DNA of 36,523 bases from a virus. This document shows, in pieces, positions 7,240 to 14,789 of this stretch. Below the pieces are notes generated by a model. The model worked only from the letters and a program-made list of their open reading frames with translations. It had not been told where the DNA came from and made no database searches. The stretch covers positions 1-36,523 of IMG/VR virus record IMGVR_UViG_3300021960_000226, one strand, 5' to 3'. Within the stretch, counting starts at the first letter, position 1. The number at the start of each line of letters is the position of its first letter. The translations under genes and the position numbers were made by a program.

Positions 7240-7692
7240 ATGAGCAAGACAACAGAAGACCAAGTCAGAAAGTTTAGCAGTCGAGACGCTATATACACGC
7301 CCATCGTTATGGATGCAATTGATAGATACAAACTAGGCCTAGACCAAGAGGATATAGCTGAGTTTGTTCGGGGCAAGATCGATAAAATCAAAGTGTCAAA
7401 GAAACACGAGATTGTTTATTGGGTGCTTATGCGAGCAAGGGCGTATTTGCGCTATGAGAAGGAAAGGCAGAGGCTGATGGATGCATGTCAAGACCTCTCA
7501 GACAACTGCTTAAACTCACTTCGCCTAGTCGAAGAAGGATCACGCTCAGATCTCAATCTGGTGTTCGAGGTGACTATGGCTGTTAAGCTTGAAAAGATAA
7601 GCGATGTTGTTAGGAGGGTTGCATCGCTTGATGGTGTGACAATTAAGACTGTGGAGCCCTGCAAGGCGATTAATAAAAAGAGCCCCCAATAG
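7240..7692 (+). CDS. Accessory protein (150 aa) with a C-terminal beta-alpha-beta segment shared with a nearby gene
   Basis: The start is placed at ATG 7240, after the terminator, because an upstream in-frame ATG (7150) would be translated through the hairpin. The 150-residue protein is mostly helical and charged (residues 1-105, for example IVYWVLMRARAYLRYEKERQ). Residues about 107-138 (FEVTMAVKLEKISDVV, then SLDGVTIKTVE) align without gaps to the N-terminus of the gene at 9084 (FKIEITADISKVSEVY, then LVEGVEIKVLD). About 9 of 32 positions are identical and many others conservative. The family and function are not recognised. Its stop codon sits in the loop of a hairpin (7679-7701). Confidence 0.6.
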   Translation: MSKTTEDQVRKFSSRDAIYTPIVMDAIDRYKLGLDQEDIAEFVRGKIDKIKVSKKHEIVYWVLMRARAYLRYEKERQRLMDACQDLSDNCLNSLRLVEEGSRSDLNLVFEVTMAVKLEKISDVVRRVASLDGVTIKTVEPCKAINKKSPQ

Positions 7693-7701
7693 GGGGGCTC
7701 T
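7679..7701 (-). terminator. GC-rich hairpin at the end of the accessory gene, terminator-like on the minus strand
   Basis: AGAGCCCCC (7679-7687) pairs with GGGGGCTCT (7693-7701) around AATAG. On the plus strand no T-run follows. On the minus strand the stem is followed by TTTTATTA, so it reads as an intrinsic terminator against antisense transcription. It may also stabilise the plus-strand message. Confidence 0.55.
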
Positions 7702-7736
7702 CCAAACCTAAGCATAACAAGAAATGACGCATCACT

Positions 7737-8636
7737 ATGAGTAAGAAAAAACACAAGACAGTGCAAGACATTATTTTGCACTACGAGAAAAATGTCACTC
7801 ACGTTAGACCAAACACAAAGAAACAGGTTCTGTATTGCAGCAAATATTTTGTCAGCAAGATCGGTTGTGATCTCTCAGATAACCCATCAAAGGTTTTCAC
7901 GCCAAAGAATGTCATCAAGTTCCAGAAGCTGATGCTCGGGTCGTCTCAGAACAGTGAGCGCACTAGGGCTGCTATATCTGCTAATTCATTCCTGAGGATG
8001 ACCAAAAGTCTGTTCTCTGAGCATGTCGTCCACATCTACAGGAATCTGCCAAAGGAGGTAGGCGAATTCAAAGCGTCCAAACCACTGCCAGCAAGGCAGG
8101 CTCAATACAGCGTGTCAGACAAGCGTGATGCAATGAGGCGAATCATTGAAAGATGCGAGAAGCTGAAGAACAAGAAGCCTGACGACTACCTGTGCTACTT
8201 CCTGATGATGCACTGTGGAATGAGGCGCAAGGAAGCAGCATTTGCTAGATGGAGCTGGATTGGTGACAACTGCATCACAGTCAGGGAGGAGGATGACTTC
8301 AGCACAAAGTCTGGCAGATCCAGAAACATCCCACTGTCAGATGCTCAGATTTCGTTTCTGAGAAGCAAGCAGAAGCACCGAGACCACATACTGCCCGGGG
8401 CCAAGACAAATCGATACAGGACCATCCCTGATCGCATAGCAAAGATCATCAGGAAGGAGGGCATAACCGGGTCGAAGTCTGCACACGAGCTGCGGAAATA
8501 CTACGGGGCAAATGTGGCTACCCAGCTCGGGCTCTTCGAGGCTCAGAAGTATCTAGGCCATAGCTCACCAAACATTACCAGCCAGTATTACGCTGACCTG
8601 ATCGAGGCAAAACCTGTGGAGGTAAAAATTCTTTAA
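7737..8636 (+). CDS. int: Tyrosine recombinase / integrase
   Basis: The 299-residue site-specific recombinase is expected to integrate and excise the phage genome through attP/attB recombination. Residues 5-115 form the core-binding (SAM-like) domain. The catalytic domain follows with the full active-site set: R163 in CGMRRKEAAFARW, K191 in the TKSGRSRNIPL beta hairpin, H250 and R253 in SAHELRKYYG, H275 in YLGHSSPNIT, and nucleophile Y284 nine residues after H275. Length is normal for the family and nothing is missing. It lies between the two promoter-hairpin cassettes. No tRNA gene or obvious attP core is visible nearby. The start ATG 7737 has a weak A-rich leader. Confidence 0.93.
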   Translation: MSKKKHKTVQDIILHYEKNVTHVRPNTKKQVLYCSKYFVSKIGCDLSDNPSKVFTPKNVIKFQKLMLGSSQNSERTRAAISANSFLRMTKSLFSEHVVHIYRNLPKEVGEFKASKPLPARQAQYSVSDKRDAMRRIIERCEKLKNKKPDDYLCYFLMMHCGMRRKEAAFARWSWIGDNCITVREEDDFSTKSGRSRNIPLSDAQISFLRSKQKHRDHILPGAKTNRYRTIPDRIAKIIRKEGITGSKSAHELRKYYGANVATQLGLFEAQKYLGHSSPNITSQYYADLIEAKPVEVKIL

Positions 8637-8644
8637 AATACTTG

Positions 8645-8673
8645 TTGCAATACTACTCACCATAGCGTATAAG
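8645..8673 (+). promoter_or_regulatory. Sigma70-like promoter P2 of the second accessory cassette
   Basis: TTGCAA (8645-8650), a 17-base spacer, TATAAG (8668-8673). It shares CAATACT, TAGCGTAT and TGTGTCAGG with P1 at 6882-6910. Predicted start is near 8680, so an in-frame ATG at 8677 would lie upstream of the transcript start. Confidence 0.65.
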
Positions 8674-8721
8674 TATATGTGTCAGGCAGGAATGGCCTCA
8701 AGACAAACCAGAAAAATTAAT

Positions 8722-9021
8722 ATGAAAACAGAAAAAACATACGAATGGGCTAACGAGTGGGTTTATGAGGACGGTGGTTGCGATGATCGAGTCTACTCAG
8801 ACAGCGTCAAAGATTTGGATTTACCGTCCTCTGTTAAAGATGAATACGGGAGAATCCGAGAGCTGGTTTTGGTGGTTGATGTCCGAGAGGACGATGAGCT
8901 TGTAGAGCAACAGTGGGCATATGTCAGGGGTAATAACCTTCCATCACGTTTTGAAGAAGGCCTGCTAGTTCCCAGCCGATTTCAAGCCGAGTTACACAGT
9001 TTTCTAGACGGTAAACTTTGA
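8722..9021 (+). CDS. Small acidic accessory protein (99 aa), first gene after P2
   Basis: A 99-residue protein with roughly twice as many Asp/Glu as Lys/Arg. It starts MKTEKTYEWANEWVYEDGG. I prefer ATG 8722, which has an A-rich leader like neighbouring genes. In-frame ATGs at 8677 (before the predicted transcript start) and 8692 (weak GCAGGA upstream) are alternatives. It is followed 7 bases after its stop by a GC hairpin, the same arrangement as the cassette at 6882-7214. Two phrases resemble the other cassette's small protein (YATEWAN and YEWANEW), but the rest does not align convincingly. Strong acidity is compatible with DNA mimicry or with an ordinary small early protein. No family is recognised. 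Confidence 0.6.
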   Translation: MKTEKTYEWANEWVYEDGGCDDRVYSDSVKDLDLPSSVKDEYGRIRELVLVVDVREDDELVEQQWAYVRGNNLPSRFEEGLLVPSRFQAELHSFLDGKL

Positions 9022-9028
9022 CTTAACA

Positions 9029-9046
9029 GGGGGCCGCAAGGCCCCC
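9029..9046 (+). terminator. GC hairpin with GCAA tetraloop, no T-tract
   Basis: GGGGGCC (9029-9035), GCAA, GGCCCCC (9040-9046). It has nearly the same stem and the same GNRA tetraloop as the terminator at 7186. It is followed by ATATCCAACAACAAC rather than a T-run, so it is more likely an attenuator or mRNA-stability element than a full terminator. Confidence 0.6.
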
Positions 9047-9083
9047 ATATCCAACAACAACAAACCAAAAGAAAGACAAACAC

Positions 9084-9455
9084 ATGAAAAAACATGAGTT
9101 CAAAATCGAAATAACAGCAGACATCTCGAAGGTGTCCGAGGTCTATGAGGCAGTCAGCCTTGTGGAGGGTGTAGAGATCAAGGTCCTAGACTGCATCGAG
9201 GTCAAAGAGGCAGTCAGGCCCAAGGTCACTGGTGCAAAACGTGGTCGCAAGAAGCAGAAATACAAGGTCGAGGAAGACCCTAATGCTGTGACCATCTACA
9301 AGAACGGCAAACACGTTCTCGATGTGGATGCTACCATCAAGAAGTTGGGCATCACCAAGGACTACCTCAAGAAGAACTCGTTCAAGCGAGATGCTCTTGA
9401 GTGTCGTCTCAAACATGCAATGGCAATCAAGGCTTCGAGATGGTCAAAGCACTGA
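9084..9455 (+). CDS. Accessory protein (123 aa): beta-alpha-beta N-terminus, basic linker, possible DNA-binding C-terminus
   Basis: The 123-residue protein has three parts. Residues 5-37 (FKIEITADISKVSEVYEAV and on) resemble the C-terminal segment of the gene at 7240. Residues 48-62 are a strongly basic linker (TGAKRGRKKQKYKV). Residues 75-123 contain IKKLGITKDYLKKNSFKRDAL, which could be a helix-turn-helix. Such a plan suits a nucleic-acid-binding regulator but no family is recognised. The start ATG 9084 follows a long A/C-rich leader without Shine-Dalgarno. Its end overlaps the start of the SleB lysin by 16 bases. Confidence 0.55.
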   Translation: MKKHEFKIEITADISKVSEVYEAVSLVEGVEIKVLDCIEVKEAVRPKVTGAKRGRKKQKYKVEEDPNAVTIYKNGKHVLDVDATIKKLGITKDYLKKNSFKRDALECRLKHAMAIKASRWSKH

Positions 9456-9844
9456 TACTACTGATCACCTGCTGCACTCTGTCTGCAGCGGATCACACCG
9501 TGGCTCTCACCATACTGGCGGAAGCCAGAGGTGAGGGCATACGGGGGATGGCAGCAGTCGCCTGCGTCATCTCCCAACGAGCCAAGGAGCGTGGCATCAC
9601 GCCCAAGGAAGTCTGCCTGCAGCGCAAGCAGTTTTCCTGCTGGGACTCAGGCAAGGACCTGAGCTACCTGCTAGACACTCCTCAGGCTGAACATGCGCTC
9701 TACTTCGAGAAGCACATCCACAGGATGAAGCAGGAAGTCACGGGTGGAGCTAATCATTACCACGCAACATACGTGAAACCATACTGGGCAGATGAGTCGA
9801 AGAAGACTGTTCAGATTGGCAACCACATATTCTACAAACTATGA
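9440..9844 (+). CDS. SleB-type cell wall hydrolase with N-terminal signal segment (endolysin candidate)
   Basis: The 134-residue protein belongs by pattern to the Hydrolase_2 / SleB family, which cleaves peptidoglycan and is used by phages as endolysin. Visible landmarks are the AEARGEG segment with E28 and E32 (E28 being the likely catalytic acid), GMAAVACVISQRA, FSCWD, TGGANHYHA (residues 101-109) and IGNHIFY at the C-terminus. Residues 1-16 (MVKALILLITCCTLSA) form a signal peptide or signal-anchor-release segment, so the enzyme probably reaches the periplasm by the Sec route. I chose ATG 9440 because it gives this signal; the open frame upstream gives none. The next gene starts inside its stop (ATGA). 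No holin is recognised nearby. Confidence 0.85.
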   Translation: MVKALILLITCCTLSAADHTVALTILAEARGEGIRGMAAVACVISQRAKERGITPKEVCLQRKQFSCWDSGKDLSYLLDTPQAEHALYFEKHIHRMKQEVTGGANHYHATYVKPYWADESKKTVQIGNHIFYKL

Positions 9845-10029
9845 AGAAACCGAAAATAATTCAGATCATCAAAGGCTATGAAAGCGAAGCGTGGCCTTTG
9901 ACCGTCCTAGGCCTTGCGGATGATGGGTGTATCTACTACATCCAAGGAGACGAGCCTGCTTGGAAACTATATCAAGGGCTACACTTTGCCCACGTAAACG
10001 GAAAATACTGCTATGAAAGTTACGATTGA
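9841..10029 (+). CDS. Small protein (62 aa), function unknown
   Basis: The 62-residue protein starts MKKPKIIQIIKGYESEAWPL, is rich in aromatic residues (Trp, Tyr) and looks beta-rich. It is translationally coupled to the lysin by a 4-base ATGA overlap and overlaps the next gene by 17 bases. It has no transmembrane segment, so it does not look like a holin despite its position. No family is recognised. Confidence 0.5.
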   Translation: MKKPKIIQIIKGYESEAWPLTVLGLADDGCIYYIQGDEPAWKLYQGLHFAHVNGKYCYESYD

Positions 10030-10204
10030 ATCACACTGGGACCCAGACGGGTCCATACCATCAGACGCAGATCCTCGAGAGGAGTATGAACTCTGGAGGG
10101 AATTTGCTAGGACACATCCTAAGGACTGGAATGGCTCTGAGTTCACACTGCAGGACTTCAGAGAGTATGTCAGGGGAGTTATTGAGTTCGGACGTTATGA
10201 CTGA
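10013..10204 (+). CDS. Small acidic protein (63 aa), function unknown
   Basis: The 63-residue protein starts MKVTIESHWDPDGSIPSDAD and is acidic. Its C-terminal half (FTLQDFREYVRGVIEFGRYD) is probably helical. It overlaps both neighbours (17 and 8 bases), which is the main support for it being a gene. It has no signal, membrane segment or known motif. Confidence 0.5.
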   Translation: MKVTIESHWDPDGSIPSDADPREEYELWREFARTHPKDWNGSEFTLQDFREYVRGVIEFGRYD

Positions 10205-10499
10205 TCTAGAAAATCTAAAGAGCGTATGTGTGGTCTTCAAGGAGTTGGACGATGATCGAGACGAGATTGTCTTCCAGCGAGGGACAGAGGAAGTATCATC
10301 CAAAGAAGTCGTGTCCCTAATTTGCGACACGTTGAACCTGACCACTAGGGAGTTTGCTGAATCCATCAAGGTCCCGGTCAGGACTGTGGAGGGCTGGCGT
10401 TCAGGCAAGCCTCCAGCAGCACTAGCCAAGATGCGAATTGGGAGATGGCTCGAGGGTGAGCTGATGAAACGGGAGGCAAAGAGCGATGCTCAAGGCTGA
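10197..10499 (+). CDS. Helix-turn-helix protein (100 aa), possible phage regulator
   Basis: A 100-residue protein starting MTDLENLKSVCVVF. Residues about 48-75 (LTTREFAESIKVPVRTVEGW followed by RSGKPP) match the XRE/YiaG-like helix-turn-helix pattern of phage and plasmid regulators and antitoxin-type repressors. The N-terminal half is acidic. It lies at the end of the accessory operon, overlapping the previous gene by 8 bases and the next by 14. It is the clearest small DNA-binding regulator in the window, so it is a candidate Cro/CI-like controller, although no separate repressor domain or cleavage site is visible. Confidence 0.65.
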   Translation: MTDLENLKSVCVVFKELDDDRDEIVFQRGTEEVSSKEVVSLICDTLNLTTREFAESIKVPVRTVEGWRSGKPPAALAKMRIGRWLEGELMKREAKSDAQG

Positions 10500-10797
10500 A
10501 GCTGTGGAGTATGGGCTCGATTTTGAGCCCATATGCGAGGGGTGCAATAAACGAGCCACTGAGATCGTCTACACTCACTATCCAATGGTCAGTAAGGACC
10601 CCACTTACTACGGCTGGTGCAGGCAGTGCGTTGAGCACCTAATAGTGGGTATGCTCAGGGACCTCACTGAAGTCATGTCTGAGCACGAGGTATCAGCGAT
10701 GATACCTCACATGCCTGATCAGTGGAAAGATCAGCTAGGGTTTAATGTAGTTACATTTCCCGGGCCTCACACTTCAGGGTCTAAGTCTGGTCCTTGA
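10486..10797 (+). CDS. CxxC zinc-binding-like protein (103 aa)
   Basis: The 103-residue protein has two Cys pairs: C17/C20 in ICEGCNKRA and C45/C48 in WCRQCVEH, spaced about 25 residues apart as in small treble-clef or zinc-ribbon folds. It could bind nucleic acid or a protein partner. It is coupled to the HTH gene by a 14-base overlap. Its 3-prime end overlaps the convergent gene ending at 10767 by 31 bases, so one strand's transcription may affect the other. A short hairpin (10792-10807) covers the stop codon. Function is not recognised. Confidence 0.55.
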   Translation: MLKAEAVEYGLDFEPICEGCNKRATEIVYTHYPMVSKDPTYYGWCRQCVEHLIVGMLRDLTEVMSEHEVSAMIPHMPDQWKDQLGFNVVTFPGPHTSGSKSGP

Positions 10798-11042
10798 TCT
10801 TTCAAGGCATCAGCGTAGAGGTTCTGAAATGCGAAGTAGAGATCCTGAACTGCTGCAAGTCTTCCTGCGAAGTAGTGCCTCTGTTCAGAAGTCAAGCCGG
10901 GTCCGGTTACATTACCGGACTCGGCCTTCATTATCTCATTCAGGATCGTGTCGATGCCACGCCTGACTGGATGTTCTTCCTGCATCGAGAATGCCTCGAG
11001 CAGCCACTGTTCGTAACCTTGGAACCTGTATTCGTTATGCAT
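10767..11042 (-). CDS. Small protein (91 aa) downstream of portal, unknown
   Basis: The 91-residue acidic, helical protein (MHNEYRFQGYEQWLLEAFSM at the N-terminus, then RHYFAGRLAAVQDLYFAFQN) is encoded directly after the portal gene with an 8-base overlap. Proteins in this position are often head-completion or packaging accessory factors. There is no membrane segment or motif. It is the last gene of the packaging operon and converges on the plus-strand accessory operon. Confidence 0.55.
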   Translation of the reverse strand: MHNEYRFQGYEQWLLEAFSMQEEHPVRRGIDTILNEIMKAESGNVTGPGLTSEQRHYFAGRLAAVQDLYFAFQNLYADALKDQGPDLDPEV

Positions 11043-13122
11043 TTGGATTCACACCTATCCTGCCTATCTGAGCGTTCTGCTGTTGCGTCACGCTCATCTG
11101 CAGGTTCTGAGCAAACGTCTGGACAAGCTGTGCGAACTGCTCGTCCTGCTGCATCTGCTGCTGATATTTCGGGTTGTTCTGAATGATCTGCTGGATGAAC
11201 TGCATCTTGATGCCTGCAGACGGATCGTTCTCAACAAACTTGGGCTGATTACCCAGAGACATCAGGGCTACCTGATTGTTCATGTCATCGAACATCTGCT
11301 GTGATGCTTCTGCCTGCTCGATCACAAGCTCGTCTGCCAGTGTTGGGTCGATGACCTGCAGCTTCTTCCTAATCAACTTAGTCCTGTCAACGATACCCAT
11401 CGTGTCCTCTGGTAGGACAAATTGGCTGATCGCCTGCAGCTTCTTCTGGACAAACTCATTGTCGAGTTCCCTGACATCGAAGTGCAATGTGAAGTTGTAT
11501 TTCTTAGGGTCTCGAGGCAGTGGCATGTTAGTGCCAGTCACCAGAGCAAAGCGGTCGTCCGTGTCGAAGACCTGCGTCAGGTCCCAGACCCTGCCAATGA
11601 CAGAACTCATGTGTCTGAGCCAGCGATGCACGTAGGCCTGCTGCCTGAGCTGTGTCTCTACAGGAGGTATGGCCGCATTGGGTCTGCCAAAGTAACGGTC
11701 TGTCCTGAGCTGGATGTGATCCATCAGGGTGAAGGCTAGGTCTGCGCCTCTGCGAGGTGCTTCCATCCAGCCAATGTCACCGGGCCTCTGTTCTGACACC
11801 TGCACACCGGGTCCAACTTTAATACGCTGGCCATAGCGCAAGGGAACCTTGAGTGGAGGAAGCGTGTCAAAGCTGGAGCGGTCGAATACCATATCGGCTT
11901 GTGCCTTGTATTCAGCCTGCCACGTGCGAACAATTTCTGATACACCACGGGATTCGATTGGGCTGCGCCGTGTCTTCTCACGGGTGAAGGTCTCGAATGG
12001 GTAAGTGTCCCCAGCCTCTGTCACGAGCCTGTGCTCTGCGAACATCTCCTTGCCGCTGGAGTTCTTCTCCATATACGGGGAGAAGACTGTCATGTAGATC
12101 CCGGGGTTCCCGTTCTCTGTCACCCTGCGGCTGTAGGCATGAATGACCTCGATCAAGTTGGTCTTGTCGTCCAGTCGTTCAGTGCTACCCAGAACAGGGC
12201 TCAGGCCTTGGTCCCATACCTGAGAACTCTGGCCTGCAGTCTTCTTGACTTCTTCAGCCCACTGCTTGTCCCACTCACCACTTGCTGCCTTCGCCTCTAG
12301 CTCGGCCAGTGTGTAATACTCACGGCGGAAGATCGCACGGGCTCTCTGCAGGTCAGTTGTCTCGGGCGGAAACAAGATCTCGTGATAGGGTCTGAGTGCC
12401 ACGATGCGAGCCTGATTCTTTACCATATCAGGCAGCTCAAATGTGGTCTCACCCTTCTCCACAATCTCTCTGATGTGCTTCAGTGCCTTGGTCCTTGTCA
12501 GGCCTTCGTTGCTGGCCACAAGCAGGTCAGCGATGTATTCCTGCTCGTCTTGCAGCGCAGCGGTTAGAGCGTCGAGTTGTTGTGGGGCATTGACTCCTAA
12601 GAAGCCGGAGAGGGTCTGGAGGTTTATTGTTCGAGGGGTCTGGGCATAGGATCTATCCCAGATCACGTGAAGGACACTCCAACCATACTGCGCTGCGTAT
12701 TCTGCATGTAACTCCAGCTCTTCTTCCCAGCCGGGTTGCATGAGAGTCGATAGCATCCACCTCAAATACAGACCTACAGCAGATGCTGCCTTGTGGTCTG
12801 AAGCCTCGATGCCAGCTACATTCAAGGCAGCCCTGCTGATGGCAGAGGTGCTCAGGTTCACCATAAACGAGCACACCTCGTCAGCCAGCCTGATCCTAGT
12901 GTCACTGGCTCCTTCCCAAGGGAACGGTTGTCTCCCTAGGTCCTTGGCGTGTTTCTTCCCGTCTCGGCTCTGCCCGGTCCACGTAGCAAATCGAGTTTCG
13001 TCAGACTCCCTGACACGGTAAGTTATCCTGTCATCAGAAAATGCCCTGCGGTATTCAGTGCAGAGCTGATTGATGTTGGGGTCTGTGTTGACCTGTAAGC
13101 GGTCGTCTTTGCTCGTGTTCAT
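11035..13122 (-). CDS. Portal protein
   Basis: The 695-residue protein is expected to form the dodecameric portal at the packaging vertex through which DNA enters and leaves the head. It follows TerL, its start overlapping the TerL stop as TAATG. An early ATWTGQSRDGKKH segment and FPWEGASDTRIRLADE at residues 67-82 are typical of large podovirus portals. Length fits the P22-like size class. The C-terminal 60 residues are Gln-rich (QQQMQQDEQFAQLVQTF), consistent with a helical barrel or crown. No protease or fusion domain is seen. The assignment rests on pattern, size and the TerL-portal order. Confidence 0.85.
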   Translation of the reverse strand: MNTSKDDRLQVNTDPNINQLCTEYRRAFSDDRITYRVRESDETRFATWTGQSRDGKKHAKDLGRQPFPWEGASDTRIRLADEVCSFMVNLSTSAISRAALNVAGIEASDHKAASAVGLYLRWMLSTLMQPGWEEELELHAEYAAQYGWSVLHVIWDRSYAQTPRTINLQTLSGFLGVNAPQQLDALTAALQDEQEYIADLLVASNEGLTRTKALKHIREIVEKGETTFELPDMVKNQARIVALRPYHEILFPPETTDLQRARAIFRREYYTLAELEAKAASGEWDKQWAEEVKKTAGQSSQVWDQGLSPVLGSTERLDDKTNLIEVIHAYSRRVTENGNPGIYMTVFSPYMEKNSSGKEMFAEHRLVTEAGDTYPFETFTREKTRRSPIESRGVSEIVRTWQAEYKAQADMVFDRSSFDTLPPLKVPLRYGQRIKVGPGVQVSEQRPGDIGWMEAPRRGADLAFTLMDHIQLRTDRYFGRPNAAIPPVETQLRQQAYVHRWLRHMSSVIGRVWDLTQVFDTDDRFALVTGTNMPLPRDPKKYNFTLHFDVRELDNEFVQKKLQAISQFVLPEDTMGIVDRTKLIRKKLQVIDPTLADELVIEQAEASQQMFDDMNNQVALMSLGNQPKFVENDPSAGIKMQFIQQIIQNNPKYQQQMQQDEQFAQLVQTFAQNLQMSVTQQQNAQIGRIGVNPNA

Positions 13123-14789
13123 TAGTAGCTCAAAGTCTCAGTTGTGTATTGGGCCTGCCTCGAGACATAAATAGGGTCCATCAAAATCAAATATCTCAGA
13201 GCATCCACACAGTCCTTGGATGCTCCCTTATCACCATCGTTGCCAGTCCAAGTCTTCAGACTGTAGATCAGGTTCTGGCATTCATTGGACACATACAGCC
13301 TAGGCTCATTCAGGATGCTCACCTCTCTGCTCATGTCATAGGCGAACAGGTTGTTGACCAGAGCGCAGCTCTCGTCAATGTGCGCCATCGCTGAAGGCAC
13401 AAACAGAAGACCATCCTTTACAATCTCTCCGCCTGCACCCCTGTCAGGATTGGCAAGCAAGTCAATCAGGCTCTGGTTGTGCTCCTTCTGGCCTATCACC
13501 GCAGTCCTGCCAGCTCTAGGATCGATGTATCTCTCGTGTATCCCTCCATCAGAGATCTCTAGCTCCCTGATGAGCTGTTTATACTGCTGAATATTTCTCC
13601 CACAGTCAGCCGTCTGTGCTGGTCCTTTCTTGCCGTCAAGCTTCTCGCTCGGAACTGCCCACTCGCCGTAGTTGGCCCTGTCTGGCCACTCCCTATAAAT
13701 AAAAATCCTGCCCAGATCATCCACCCTAGCCCAGAGCATATACCAGTTGCGGTCGCCCGGTGTAGGATCGACAACCATATAGTTGGTCCCGTCCTTGGGG
13801 ATCTGGTCCTTCGCAATAATATTGCGGTCAGTGAACCTCGGGAACTTGCCCACTACAGGGTTGCTCACATACCCGTAGGCCCTGATCTCTCGCTCTTCCC
13901 TAGTCCTGCCCCTGAGCGTCTGCTCCATTCGATCAAACGGGCTGTATGGATTCCACTCCGAGAAGAACCAGAAGATCTTCCCTGATCCACTGCGTGTTCT
14001 GCCCTTATACGGCATGTGTCCCTTGGGGACTCCATCAATCGAACTCTCATCCCCGATCAACTTAGCCTCTCGAGTCTCCTCGATGATGGCCCCGTCCATA
14101 GCATCCTTCACGGTGCTGGTGAACCCCTCAATTGGAGTGAAGGTCACGACCATTTTGCCCTTACGTGAGATTAGACGATATTTGAGCGTCTGAATCCACG
14201 CCATAGGGACCAGCTCATCACACCAGATCAAGTCCAGCTCTGTTCCCTCCATCGAGCTGAGTTCCTGAGAATAATTCTTGAACCAGCACTGGCTCCCATT
14301 AGGAGCCACAAAGGTCTTGTTAGAGAATCCGTTCTTCTGGCTAAAGCCTATGTTCACAACAGACCTCTGCCCTGTCCTCTGCTCCTTCCAAGGCAGCGGC
14401 AGATACTCATGCACATACGGCTGCTGAACCTGCACCGAGCTATCGTGTGTGCTATGACAACACCACACAGCACTCCTGTGCTTGTTAGCCAGAGTCCTGA
14501 CTACCCTCGAGGCCATATACCGTGACTTGCCGCCACGATTGCCCCCGAAAATGTAGACCAGATCAACCTTGGGATCTTCCAGAGCCTCATCAGCATCTTT
14601 CCAGTGCCTGAACAGGCCCGTGGTATTATGCCAGTCAGAGCCGTAGTTGAAGGGGTCAGCCTTCTCGAGCCTGATCAACTCCTCCCTCTTCAGGTAGTAG
14701 TCCTGCAGCACCCCTTCAGCGGCCATAGCCTCTGCTTCCTCCCTGCTGGGGACCGGATATACTGGGTGCTGTGTCCAGTTCATCCCCAA
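13122..14789 (-). CDS. terL: Terminase large subunit
   Basis: The 555-residue packaging motor combines an ATPase and a nuclease. Walker A is GGNRGGKS (residues 82-89), Walker B is LDLIWCDE (D191, E192), and the coupling motif is TFTPIEG (217-222). The nuclease domain carries acidic residues at D341 (YMVVDPTPGD), in RYIDPRAG, and near the C-terminus in KDCVDALRYL. It binds the portal and a small subunit and cuts concatemeric DNA. It overlaps the preceding basic protein by 10 bases and runs directly into portal. The motif set is complete. Confidence 0.94.
   Translation of the reverse strand: MGMNWTQHPVYPVPSREEAEAMAAEGVLQDYYLKREELIRLEKADPFNYGSDWHNTTGLFRHWKDADEALEDPKVDLVYIFGGNRGGKSRYMASRVVRTLANKHRSAVWCCHSTHDSSVQVQQPYVHEYLPLPWKEQRTGQRSVVNIGFSQKNGFSNKTFVAPNGSQCWFKNYSQELSSMEGTELDLIWCDELVPMAWIQTLKYRLISRKGKMVVTFTPIEGFTSTVKDAMDGAIIEETREAKLIGDESSIDGVPKGHMPYKGRTRSGSGKIFWFFSEWNPYSPFDRMEQTLRGRTREEREIRAYGYVSNPVVGKFPRFTDRNIIAKDQIPKDGTNYMVVDPTPGDRNWYMLWARVDDLGRIFIYREWPDRANYGEWAVPSEKLDGKKGPAQTADCGRNIQQYKQLIRELEISDGGIHERYIDPRAGRTAVIGQKEHNQSLIDLLANPDRGAGGEIVKDGLLFVPSAMAHIDESCALVNNLFAYDMSREVSILNEPRLYVSNECQNLIYSLKTWTGNDGDKGASKDCVDALRYLILMDPIYVSRQAQYTTETLSY

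Noticed and set aside
7100-8720. attP core next to the integrase
   Set aside because: No repeated core or tRNA-like sequence is visible, and without a host sequence any choice would be arbitrary.
10792-10807. Hairpin CCTTGA/TCAAGG as terminator between the converging operons
   Set aside because: Only 6 base pairs and no T-run on either strand; kept as a note on the overlapping stop region, not as a terminator.
12031-12300. Plus-strand open frames within the portal gene
   Set aside because: Antisense to a clear portal gene with no independent signals; consistent with codon-driven shadow frames.
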